A stretch of DNA of 9,949 nucleotides from CAYXEN01 sp964464035 (GTDB lineage: Bacteria; Krumholzibacteriota; Krumholzibacteriia; WVZY01). The stretch lies in NCBI GenBank assembly GCA_964464035.1, contig CAYXEN010000084.1, positions 1 through 9,949 of the forward strand, given 5' to 3'. The notes below the pieces were generated by a model. The model saw nothing but the letters and a program-made list of their open reading frames with translations, was not told where the DNA came from and searched no databases. The position numbers and the translations under genes are program-made. Positions 1-6,272 of the stretch are shown here, in pieces (position 1 is the first letter of the stretch; each line of letters begins with the position of its first letter).

Positions 1-1
1 C

Positions 2-391
2 GAATACCAAAAGCTCCAAGAGCAGTGGCAGTCGGCGCCGCAGCGTCGACCACGGTGGAAGTGCGAGCCGGAGCTTCTGCGCAAAGTGACCAAGGCTGGT
101 AACAAGGCAGGGGTGAAGTTTCTGCTTTTCCAGCCGTTGCCGCCCGTTCAGAAGGAATTCTACACGAGCCATCCTATAAAGATCGCGGTGCGCGGCGGCT
201 ATCATCACCTGGGAATATTCCTGAGCCGTCTCGCCAATATGCAAAGAATAGTGAACGTCTCCAATTTGAACCTGACGACCGCGTCCAAGAGCAGGAAGAG
301 GGATCAGCAATCCAGCGCTACGGTTACGGCCAATTTCACGCTTACGGCGTATACGCTTTTGGGAGGAGCTCAAAATGACACGGCAGAATAG
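2..391 (+). CDS. pilO: PilO, type IV pilus inner-membrane alignment protein (3' part only)
   Basis: PilO pairs with PilN and, with PilM and PilP, forms the inner-membrane alignment complex that connects the type IV pilus motor to the outer-membrane secretin. The reading frame is open from the window edge, so the cytoplasmic tail, membrane helix and most of the coiled coil lie upstream. What remains is the end of a coiled coil (EYQKLQEQWQS) and the C-terminal ferredoxin-like domain. Family hallmarks are AGNKAGVKFLLFQP, the stretch ending FYTSHPIKIAVRGGYHH, and LSRLANMQRIVNVSNL. The last 17 bases overlap pilP, as in other pilMNOPQ operons. Codons at about 41-64 read RRPRWKC, which does not look like PilO. 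The neighbouring frame reads STTVEV there, as expected before PELL, so two compensating frameshifts or sequence errors are possible. Identification is firm; the first 25 codons are doubtful. Confidence 0.9.
   Translation, partial: EYQKLQEQWQSAPQRRPRWKCEPELLRKVTKAGNKAGVKFLLFQPLPPVQKEFYTSHPIKIAVRGGYHHLGIFLSRLANMQRIVNVSNLNLTTASKSRKRDQQSSATVTANFTLTAYTLLGGAQNDTAE
363..370 (+). promoter_or_regulatory. Ribosome binding site of pilP
   Basis: GAGGAGC precedes the pilP ATG at 375 by a few bases and lies inside the 3' end of pilO. This supports translation of pilP from the ATG that overlaps the pilO stop codon. Confidence 0.6.
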
Positions 392-818
392 AAAGATCCT
401 GGTGCTGCAAGCGATAACTGTACTCATCGCGATGTTGCTGCTTCTCGTACCGTCCGTTTCCTGGGGCGGCGGGAAGAAGATCAAGTTGCGGGTGAACAAC
501 TATTACTACAGTGCGTTCAACCGGCGGGATCCCTTTGCATCCTTGATAGTGGGTGATTTCGTCAAGAACAAGAAGATGTCACCGGTTGATTTGAACAACG
601 TTGAACTGGTCGGCGTCGTCAAGGGGGACATGGACAGATTCGCGCTCCTCGAGGACGAGAACGGCTACAGCTATATATTGAGAGTCGGCAGCGAAGTGAG
701 AAACGGAAGGGTCGTAGCTATAGGTGAGAAGTCATTGGTTGCCAGAGTGACGAACTTCGGACAGACAACCAAGTATACACTGCACCTTTCACAACGCAAA
801 GAAGGAGATAGAAAATGA
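375..818 (+). CDS. pilP: PilP, type IV pilus assembly periplasmic protein
   Basis: PilP bridges the PilN/PilO inner-membrane pair and the periplasmic domains of the secretin PilQ. The 147-residue protein has a basic N-terminus, a hydrophobic segment at about residues 9-29, then a linker and the beta-rich PilP domain. Recognisable parts are RRDPFASL (the usual R-[DN]-PF element, about residues 50-57), VELVGVV, and an ALLEDENGYSYILRVGSEV segment followed by GRVVAI. Most PilP proteins are lipoproteins, but this one has no cysteine anywhere, so it must use signal peptidase I (possible site near SVSWG/GG) or stay anchored by the N-terminal helix. It overlaps pilO by 17 bases and pilQ by 4. The domain assignment is strong; the mode of membrane attachment is inferred. 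Confidence 0.9.
   Translation: MTRQNRKILVLQAITVLIAMLLLLVPSVSWGGGKKIKLRVNNYYYSAFNRRDPFASLIVGDFVKNKKMSPVDLNNVELVGVVKGDMDRFALLEDENGYSYILRVGSEVRNGRVVAIGEKSLVARVTNFGQTTKYTLHLSQRKEGDRK
802..809 (+). promoter_or_regulatory. Ribosome binding site of pilQ
   Basis: GAAGGAGA ends about five bases before the pilQ ATG at 815, inside the last codons of pilP. It fixes the pilQ start and fits coupled translation of pilP and pilQ. Confidence 0.6.
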
Positions 819-2764
819 GTAAGGCGTTCTTCATCAAGGGTTGTGTCTTTGCAATGTTCCTGGCCGGGCTTGCGGCTCTCGCTTCCTTCGCTCAGGATGA
901 GGTTGCGGCCGTCAACGCCATTAGACTCGACATGAACGACGGCACGACGAGGTTCGTGATAGAGAAGAAAGGCGCCGTCGAGTACCAGGACTTCACGTTG
1001 AATAATCCTCCCAGGCTGGTCATCGACTTCATCGGGGCGCGGCACAATCTCGAGAGCCGCGAGTTCGACGGAGACGGAAAGCTCGTTGCGAAGGTGCGGA
1101 CAAGCCAGTTCACCAACACTCCCGAAGAGATAACTCGGGTTGTCTTCGACCTCAAGGGATCGAGCAAGCACGAGATCAAGGATAAAGGCGACCGTCTGGT
1201 GATCGAGTTCTTTCCGCAGGACCGTCAGACGGCGCCCGTGCTGGCCGCATCCGCTTCGGCGGGCATGCCGGGCACGGTCCCGGGATGGAGCGCCGTGAAG
1301 AAAGTGAAACAGGCGGCCGAGGAACACAAGAGAACGGTCGACGCCGCTTCGCAGGCGGCTGCGACTCCGGTCGCGGCGACCACGACGGCGACGACCACGA
1401 CAACGACGACGAAGCCTGCGGCGACGAGTCGCCCGCTGGATACTCCCAAGCCGACCGCGGTGCGGGAATCCGCAGGGGACAACCGAATAGCCTCGGCCTG
1501 GCGGCAGGCGAGCGGACGCGAGCTGACCGCGCGGCCGTATCCGATGGATGACATGATGCAGGGCGGCATGATGGGAGCATCCAAGAACAAGAAGATAACC
1601 ATCGACGTGCAGAACGCCGACATCAAGACGGTTCTCGAGAGTTTCGCCGAATTTGCGGGCGTCAACATAATCGCCGGCCCCGAGGTCCAGGGCGAAGTGA
1701 CGGCGCACATCAAGAATGTTCCCTGGAGACAAGCCCTCGACATCCTGCTCAAGAGCCATGGTTACGGCAGTGAGGAGCAGTACGGGGTGATCAGGGTCTC
1801 GACCATCGATCAGCTCACCAAGGAAGAGTTGGAGCGCCAGGCGGCTGATCGCAAGAAGGACGACCTGTTGCCCCTGGTCACCAGGATCATTCCTCTCGCC
1901 TTCGCGAAGGCCGAGGAAATGAAAAAGGCGCTGGACAAGATCGTATCGCAGAGGGGCAACATCCAGGTTGAAGAAGGCAGCAATGCCCTGGTGGTGACGG
2001 ACATCGAGAAGAACGTGGACAAGGTGGAAAGAATGGCCAAGAGTCTCGACACGAAACTCAAGCAGGTCGAGATAGTGGCCAAGATGGTGGACGTCGATGC
2101 CAACGCGACGAAGGATCTCGGTATCAGGTGGGATTTCCTCAACCTGGCCCCGGCGAACGTGGGCGTCGTCGGAGACGGGGTCATCGACGTGCAATCACCC
2201 GCGCCGGCCGGAACCTTCCGGATCGGTACGGTCAGGTCCTGGGGCGAGCTCAGGGCCGTCATCGACATGCTCGAGCAGACCAACAAGGCAAACATCATAT
2301 CGAATCCGAGGATCGTCACGGCCGACAACCGCGAGGCAAGCATTCTCGTCGGCAAGGAGATCCCCCTCATAGTTTCCGATGAAGCCGGCAACCCGATCAC
2401 CGAGCTGACCAAGGTCGGTATCGGGCTCCGGGTCACGCCGCACGTAAACCTGGACGGGACCATCACTCTCGACCTGCATCCCGAGGTGAGCGAACTGAGT
2501 TCGCAAGCGACCGTTCAGGGAGGCGTCATCATCTCGATGAGCGAGGCGGACACGAGAGTCGTGGTGAATGACGGCGAGACCGCGGTGATAGGCGGCTTGA
2601 TCAGCAAGGTGGAGAGCTCGCTGGAGCGAGGCATCCCCATTCTCAAGGACGTGCCGTTCATCGGCAATCTCTTCAAGTACAAGAACACGACCAAGAAAAA
2701 TCGTGAACTCATCATATTCATAACTCCGAGGATCGTCGAGAGTTTCTCAGATCAATCATCGTAG
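815..2764 (+). CDS. pilQ: PilQ, type IV pilus outer-membrane secretin
   Basis: PilQ multimerises into the outer-membrane channel through which the pilus fibre passes. The 649-residue protein starts with a signal peptide, likely cut after ASFA at residue 26. It is followed by a single AMIN domain (about 30-137) that binds peptidoglycan, with typical phrases PPRLVIDFIGA and ITRVVFDL. A low-complexity Ala/Thr/Pro linker follows (about 140-240, with a run of seven Thr near 194-200), then a Met-rich patch (MDDMMQGGMMGAS). Next are the STN/N0 domain (about 259-335), a secretin N1 domain (about 350-413) and the C-terminal secretin barrel (about 416-643). The barrel ends in the family signature VPFIGNLFKYKN followed by ELIIFITPRIVE. 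The ATG overlaps the pilP stop in ATGA and has a clear GAAGGAGA site upstream. It is shorter than the multi-AMIN PilQ of Myxococcus. It is the last gene of the pil operon. Confidence 0.96.
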   Translation: MSKAFFIKGCVFAMFLAGLAALASFAQDEVAAVNAIRLDMNDGTTRFVIEKKGAVEYQDFTLNNPPRLVIDFIGARHNLESREFDGDGKLVAKVRTSQFTNTPEEITRVVFDLKGSSKHEIKDKGDRLVIEFFPQDRQTAPVLAASASAGMPGTVPGWSAVKKVKQAAEEHKRTVDAASQAAATPVAATTTATTTTTTTKPAATSRPLDTPKPTAVRESAGDNRIASAWRQASGRELTARPYPMDDMMQGGMMGASKNKKITIDVQNADIKTVLESFAEFAGVNIIAGPEVQGEVTAHIKNVPWRQALDILLKSHGYGSEEQYGVIRVSTIDQLTKEELERQAADRKKDDLLPLVTRIIPLAFAKAEEMKKALDKIVSQRGNIQVEEGSNALVVTDIEKNVDKVERMAKSLDTKLKQVEIVAKMVDVDANATKDLGIRWDFLNLAPANVGVVGDGVIDVQSPAPAGTFRIGTVRSWGELRAVIDMLEQTNKANIISNPRIVTADNREASILVGKEIPLIVSDEAGNPITELTKVGIGLRVTPHVNLDGTITLDLHPEVSELSSQATVQGGVIISMSEADTRVVVNDGETAVIGGLISKVESSLERGIPILKDVPFIGNLFKYKNTTKKNRELIIFITPRIVESFSDQSS

Positions 2765-2792
2765 TAATCGCGAACACCCGATCCGCGGCGAA

Positions 2793-2836
2793 CGGCGGCA
2801 AGGCAGGAATTCTTGTCTTGCCGCCGGCTTTATATT
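2793..2836 (+). terminator. Rho-independent terminator closing the pil operon
   Basis: CGGCGGCAAG at 2793-2802 and CTTGCCGCCG at 2817-2826 form a perfect 10-bp GC-rich stem. The 14-base loop can pair partly inward around GAATTC. The stem is followed by GCTTTATATT, a weak, interrupted T tract. It lies 28 bases past the pilQ stop and about 65 bases before rsmD. The weak T tract lowers confidence in efficient termination, but the stem is clear. Confidence 0.7.
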
Positions 2837-2890
2837 AGTGTGGCATTGTAGTCGATGCCCCTTTTGAACTCGAGCAGCGGGCGGGAAAGC

Positions 2891-3484
2891 ATGAGGAGAA
2901 CCCGATCGAAAAAAACCGCCGAGGTACGGGTTACGGCCGGCGTCCTCAAGGGAAGGAGACTCTCCTATCCGGAGGCGGGGGATTTCAGGCCGACCATGCA
3001 GGCCGCCAAGATGGCGGTCTTCAATCATCTGGGACGCCTCGATGGATGTGTCTTCTGCGACCTGTTCGCGGCGGCGGGAGGGATCGGAATCGAGGCGGCG
3101 AGCAGGGGAGCGGGCGTCATTCATTTCGTGGAGAGCGCCCGGAAAGCCGTAGAGCACCTGAGGATCAACGTCGAGGCCTGCCGGATCGACGGATGCCGCT
3201 TCGTCGTCCACGAGGAGGATGCTTTCGACTTCATCCTCGAAGGCAAGCTGCAAGAGATACGTCCCACTGTGATCTTCGCCGACCCGCCCTATGGAGAAGA
3301 GCGCCTGAACTATCTCCTGGAGCTTCTCTCCGAAAAAAGCTATGATTGGCTCCACAGGCTCATAATAGAGCACGACGGGCGGCTGGAACCCGAAGCGGCG
3401 GCACGGCTGAGGGAGATGAAACGCAGCCGTTTCGGGCGAAGCATGTTGAGCTTCTTCGAACCTGCGAGAGGAGGGGAAACATGA
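2891..3484 (+). CDS. rsmD: RsmD-type 16S rRNA (guanine-N2) methyltransferase
   Basis: RsmD transfers a methyl group from S-adenosylmethionine to N2 of G966 (E. coli numbering) of 16S rRNA during 30S assembly. From the ATG at 2891 the protein has 197 residues, near the usual 180-200. Features in order are the N-terminal VRVTAGVLKGRRL element (residues 12-24), RPTMQAAKMAVFNHLG (33-48), the SAM-binding motif I DLFAAAGGIGIEA (57-69), and the catalytic DPPY (131-134). An earlier in-frame ATG at 2855 would add 12 residues. The later start places the conserved RVTAG element at its usual distance from the N-terminus and has a GGCGGGAAAG purine stretch in front, so I prefer it. Motif I has FAAAG where the family normally has FAGSG or FAGTG. 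The gene overlaps coaD by four bases, a common rsmD-coaD pairing. Confidence 0.9.
   Translation: MRRTRSKKTAEVRVTAGVLKGRRLSYPEAGDFRPTMQAAKMAVFNHLGRLDGCVFCDLFAAAGGIGIEAASRGAGVIHFVESARKAVEHLRINVEACRIDGCRFVVHEEDAFDFILEGKLQEIRPTVIFADPPYGEERLNYLLELLSEKSYDWLHRLIIEHDGRLEPEAAARLREMKRSRFGRSMLSFFEPARGGET
3469..3476 (+). promoter_or_regulatory. Ribosome binding site of coaD
   Basis: The purine run AGAGGAGGGG lies just before the coaD ATG, within the last codons of rsmD. It decides the start at 3481 against upstream in-frame starts. Confidence 0.55.
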
Positions 3485-3972
3485 CGAGGGCTCTCTACCC
3501 GGGCACTTTCGATCCCATAACACTGGGGCACGTAGACATCATCAGGCGCGCCAGCGGGCTCTTCGACTCCCTGGTGGTGGCGATCGCCGTAGGTGTGCAC
3601 AAGGACACCCGCTTCCCCCTCGATCTCAGAAGGAAGCTCGTCGAGCAGAGCACGACGGATTTTCCTAACGTGACGATCGAGACCTTCACCGGGCTGTTGG
3701 CCGAGACCTGCAAGAAGATGGACATCGACGTCGTGATCCGCGGACTGAGAGCGGTTAGCGATTTCGAGTACGAGCTGATGCTGGCGCTGATGAACAGGAA
3801 GCTCAATCCCGGTTTCGAGACCGTATTCCTCATGCCCAGTGAGCAATACATCTACCTCCACAGTTCCCTGGTGAGAGAGGTGTTCGATCTCGGCGGAGAC
3901 ATATCGCACCTGGTCCCGGAGCCCGTCCTCAGCGCCCTCAGGGAAGAGAGACGCAAGAAAGGCGAAGGTTGA
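3481..3972 (+). CDS. coaD: Phosphopantetheine adenylyltransferase (CoaD)
   Basis: CoaD transfers AMP from ATP to 4'-phosphopantetheine to make dephospho-CoA, the penultimate step of coenzyme A synthesis in the cytoplasm. The protein has 163 residues, the normal length. It opens with ALYPGTFDPITLGH, containing the nucleotidyltransferase T-x-G-H motif (T14, H17). It then has VIRGLRAVSDFEYEL for substrate binding, LMNRKLNP, and HSSLVREV, which corresponds to the C-terminal ISSS/T-x-x-[KR] loop that touches ATP. The frame is open upstream to 3346, but the ATG at 3481 is the right start. It lies in an ATGA overlap with the rsmD stop, has a GAGGGG site in front, and begins exactly where the family begins. 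Confidence 0.96.
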   Translation: MTRALYPGTFDPITLGHVDIIRRASGLFDSLVVAIAVGVHKDTRFPLDLRRKLVEQSTTDFPNVTIETFTGLLAETCKKMDIDVVIRGLRAVSDFEYELMLALMNRKLNPGFETVFLMPSEQYIYLHSSLVREVFDLGGDISHLVPEPVLSALREERRKKGEG

Positions 3973-3998
3973 CGGAACCATCCGCTCTTGGTTAGAAT
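3969..3998 (+). promoter_or_regulatory. Sigma70-type promoter for obg
   Basis: TTGACG at 3969-3974 and TAGAAT at 3993-3998 are separated by 18 bases. Each hexamer differs from the TTGACA/TATAAT consensus at one base. The -35 box overlaps the coaD stop codon (3970-3972). Transcription would start near 4005, leaving a leader of about 90 bases before the obg ATG. No experimental evidence; the match is by eye. Confidence 0.55.
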
Positions 3999-4097
3999 GA
4001 AGATCGCCCTCTCAACACCCTCGAACCATCCCTCCCGTGTCGCAAAGAACTGGACGTCGCCCCGGCGGTTGCCGAGCGGCGAAGGCAGGATCCGACG

Positions 4098-5075
4098 ATG
4101 TTCATAGACCACGTTATCGTCGAAGTCGAAGCGGGCGACGGCGGCGACGGATGCGTAAGCTTCCGCCGGGAGAAGTACGTTCCCCGCGGAGGACCCGACG
4201 GCGGCGACGGCGGCAGGGGCGGTGACGTCATTCTCGAGGTCGACGAGGGCGTTTCCACTCTGTTGGACCTGCATTACCGGCGCACGTACCGTGCCTCTGG
4301 CGGCAGGCACGGTCAGGGCAAGAGCAAGACCGGCCGCGACGGCGAGGACGTGATCGTAAGAGTGCCTCCCGGCACCGTGGTGAAGGATCTCGAGAGGGGG
4401 GTGATCCTGTGCGAGCTCCTGAAACAAGGAGAGAGCTTCGTAGTCGCCAAGGGGGGGACCGGTGGTTTGGGAAACGAGAGGTTCAAGAGCGCCCGCAACC
4501 GTTCCCCGAGGAAATTCACCCGGGGAGGCAAGGGCGAGAAGCGCAAGCTCGAGCTGACCCTCAAGTTGATAGCGGACGTGGGGCTCGTCGGAGAGCCGAA
4601 CAGCGGCAAATCCACTCTCCTCGGCGTCCTGAGCGATGCGCATCCCAAGGTGGCGGCCTATCCTTTCACGACCACCAGCCCCGTTCTGGGCATAGTGCGA
4701 CTCGAGGATTTCAAGTCGCTCGTAATGATCGACATCCCCGGCCTCATAGAAGGGGCGCATCTCGGCAAGGGCATGGGCAAGGAGTTCCTCCGCCACATCG
4801 AGAGATGCCGCATGTTGCTCTACCTGGTGGACGTCACTCACCCGGACCCTCGGGCGAGCTATGCGGCGGTGCGCAAGGAGTTGTTGCGCCACGATCCCGG
4901 CCTTCTCGAGAAGCCCTCCCTGCTGGCCCTCACGAAGTGCGATCTCTTGCAGGGAGGCGAACCCGACCCGGCCCTGCTCGAGATACACGAGAAGACGTTC
5001 CCAGTCTCCGCGGTGAGCGGGATGGGGTTGAAGGAGCTTCTCGGCGCGTTGACAAAGGAAATCGACAAGGAATGA
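4098..5075 (+). CDS. obg: Obg/CgtA ribosome-associated GTPase
   Basis: Obg is an essential GTPase that binds the 50S subunit late in assembly and is linked to the stringent response. The 325-residue protein begins with the glycine-rich Obg fold (about 1-158), with GDGGDGCVSFRREKYVP and GGPDGGDGGRGGDV. The G domain follows: G1 GEPNSGKST (about 164-172), switch I YPFTTTSP, G3 DIPGLIEGA, G4 TKCD in place of NKxD, and a G5-like SAVSG. The protein stops soon after the G domain, so the C-terminal OCT or acidic extension of longer Obg proteins is absent. The ATG at 4098 matches the conserved MFIDHV start. It is not next to rplU-rpmA as in many genomes; it begins a transcription unit with dprA three tail bases away from its stop codon. 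Confidence 0.95.
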   Translation: MFIDHVIVEVEAGDGGDGCVSFRREKYVPRGGPDGGDGGRGGDVILEVDEGVSTLLDLHYRRTYRASGGRHGQGKSKTGRDGEDVIVRVPPGTVVKDLERGVILCELLKQGESFVVAKGGTGGLGNERFKSARNRSPRKFTRGGKGEKRKLELTLKLIADVGLVGEPNSGKSTLLGVLSDAHPKVAAYPFTTTSPVLGIVRLEDFKSLVMIDIPGLIEGAHLGKGMGKEFLRHIERCRMLLYLVDVTHPDPRASYAAVRKELLRHDPGLLEKPSLLALTKCDLLQGGEPDPALLEIHEKTFPVSAVSGMGLKELLGALTKEIDKE

Positions 5076-5082
5076 GGAGGTG
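5075..5082 (+). promoter_or_regulatory. Strong Shine-Dalgarno of dprA
   Basis: AGGAGGTG begins on the last base of the obg stop codon and is nearly the full complement of the 16S rRNA tail. It rules out the in-frame GTG at 5080 and points to the ATG at 5092. Confidence 0.6.
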
Positions 5083-5091
5083 GTTGCAGGG

Positions 5092-6219
5092 ATGGAGGCT
5101 TACTATCCTTGTCTTGCTCTTCTATGCACGCGGGGGTTCGGCGCGGCGGATTGTTTCCGCCTGCCGGGTCCGCCTGAACGGGCCTATCGGATGATGCGGA
5201 CGCGCAGGGGAAGAGAGGAACTCTCGCGTCTTCTGGACGGGAGGGAAGTGGAGATCGATTGGGGTTTTTTCGACAGGCAGGTGGAACTCGTCGAGCGCCA
5301 CAGAGTGAAGATTCTTTGCTTCGGCGACGCCGATTATCCACCCTGCCTGCGCGAAATCGCCGAGCCGCCTCCGCTTCTCTTCTACAAGGGTGAGGCAAAG
5401 AAATTGAAGGGGCCCGGCGTGGCGGTGGTCGGTACGCGCAAGCCGTCGCCGGGCGGGGAATCATTCGCGAGGAGTCTCGCCCGTGACCTGTCCCGCCTGG
5501 GGATAACCGTGGCGAGCGGCCTCGCCCGCGGGATCGACAGAGCCGCTCACGAGGGCGCCCTCGACGGCCGCGGCGGAACCGTGGCCGTGGTGGGAACCGG
5601 CCTGGACATGAATTATCCGGCTGAAAACGCCGCCTTGGCCGAAGAGATCGCCGGCAAGGGCTGCATCGTTTCGGAGCAGCTCATGGGGACCCGGCCAAGC
5701 AAACATGTCTTCCCCAGGAGGAACCGCCTGATAAGCGCGTTCTCGCGCGCCGTGGTGGTCGTCGAGGCCGGCCCGAAGAGCGGGGCGCTGATAACGGCCA
5801 AGTGGGCGCTCGAACAGGGCAGGGATGTCGGGGCGGTGCCGGGATTCCCGGGGGATTTCCGTTCCAGGGGCGTGAACGGTCTATTGAGGAAGGGTGCGTT
5901 CGTCGTGGAAGGCGTGGAAGACATACTCGAAGCCGTACCCTCCCTCGAGGCGGAGCGACGCGCCGCCTGGGAGGGAGAGCTTTTCACGGGGAGCACGTTC
6001 GGAACGGATCGCCTCATGCTCGAAGGCGCCGCGATTGGACCCGGCGACGATGTAAAGATGAGCAAGATTCTCTCGGTGATGTCGGCGCGGGCGGTGGATC
6101 CCGACGTCCTGTCCAGGCGCACGGGGATAGACATTCCCGACTTGAGGAAGCTTCTCGCCGTGCTCGAGATGCATGGAAAGATTGCGTCCGATTCCCTGGG
6201 GTGCTATTTCAAGCTCTGA
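5092..6219 (+). CDS. dprA: DprA/Smf DNA-processing protein
   Basis: DprA binds incoming single-stranded DNA and loads RecA during natural transformation; it is also conserved in many bacteria not known to be competent. From the ATG at 5092 the protein has 375 residues. It contains a short N-terminal helical region, a Rossmann-like DprA domain at about 105-280 and a C-terminal winged-helix (DML1-like) domain at about 320-375. Key motifs are VAVVGTRKPSPGG, ASGLARGIDRAAHEGAL, VVGTGLDMNYPAEN, FPRRNRLIS, VVVVEAG, SGALITAKWALEQGR and AVPGFPG. A GTG at 5080 is also in frame. It overlaps the AGGAGG at 5075-5080, which must be the ribosome binding site, so the ATG is preferred despite an 11-base spacing. 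The site touches the obg stop codon, so the two genes are probably cotranscribed. Confidence 0.93.
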   Translation: MEAYYPCLALLCTRGFGAADCFRLPGPPERAYRMMRTRRGREELSRLLDGREVEIDWGFFDRQVELVERHRVKILCFGDADYPPCLREIAEPPPLLFYKGEAKKLKGPGVAVVGTRKPSPGGESFARSLARDLSRLGITVASGLARGIDRAAHEGALDGRGGTVAVVGTGLDMNYPAENAALAEEIAGKGCIVSEQLMGTRPSKHVFPRRNRLISAFSRAVVVVEAGPKSGALITAKWALEQGRDVGAVPGFPGDFRSRGVNGLLRKGAFVVEGVEDILEAVPSLEAERRAAWEGELFTGSTFGTDRLMLEGAAIGPGDDVKMSKILSVMSARAVDPDVLSRRTGIDIPDLRKLLAVLEMHGKIASDSLGCYFKL

Positions 6220-6260
6220 AACGCGTCTCGTGGAAGAATCGGGTTCTACGTGAAAGGTTG

Positions 6261-6266
6261 AGGTGA
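6261..6266 (+). promoter_or_regulatory. Ribosome binding site deciding a TTG start
   Basis: AGGTGA ends six bases before TTG at 6273. Since the acyltransferase frame has no ATG near its N-terminus, this site supports the TTG as its initiation codon. Confidence 0.55.
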
Positions 6267-6272
6267 ATTGAA

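Noticed and set aside
1376..1417. ACG/ACC triplet run as a CRISPR or regulatory repeat
   Set aside because: It is in frame and encodes the Thr-rich linker of PilQ; there are no spacers or regular units beyond the codon.
671..2194. A 507-codon open frame on the minus strand opposite pilP/pilQ
   Set aside because: It is antisense to a well-supported secretin gene, is rich in Arg, His and Leu as expected of a shadow frame, resembles no protein family, and has no ribosome binding site that I can see.
2831..2836. TATATT after the pilQ terminator as a -10 box for rsmD
   Set aside because: No acceptable -35 hexamer lies 16-18 bases upstream, and the sequence is better explained as the terminator tail.
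4137..4215. Repeated GGCGACGG-type sequence as a DNA repeat element
   Set aside because: It encodes the conserved Gly-Asp-rich loops of the Obg fold, so protein constraint explains it.
3852..4988. A 378-codon open frame on the minus strand opposite coaD/obg
   Set aside because: It crosses the boundary of two clear plus-strand genes and resembles no family; its length follows from GC-rich codon bias.
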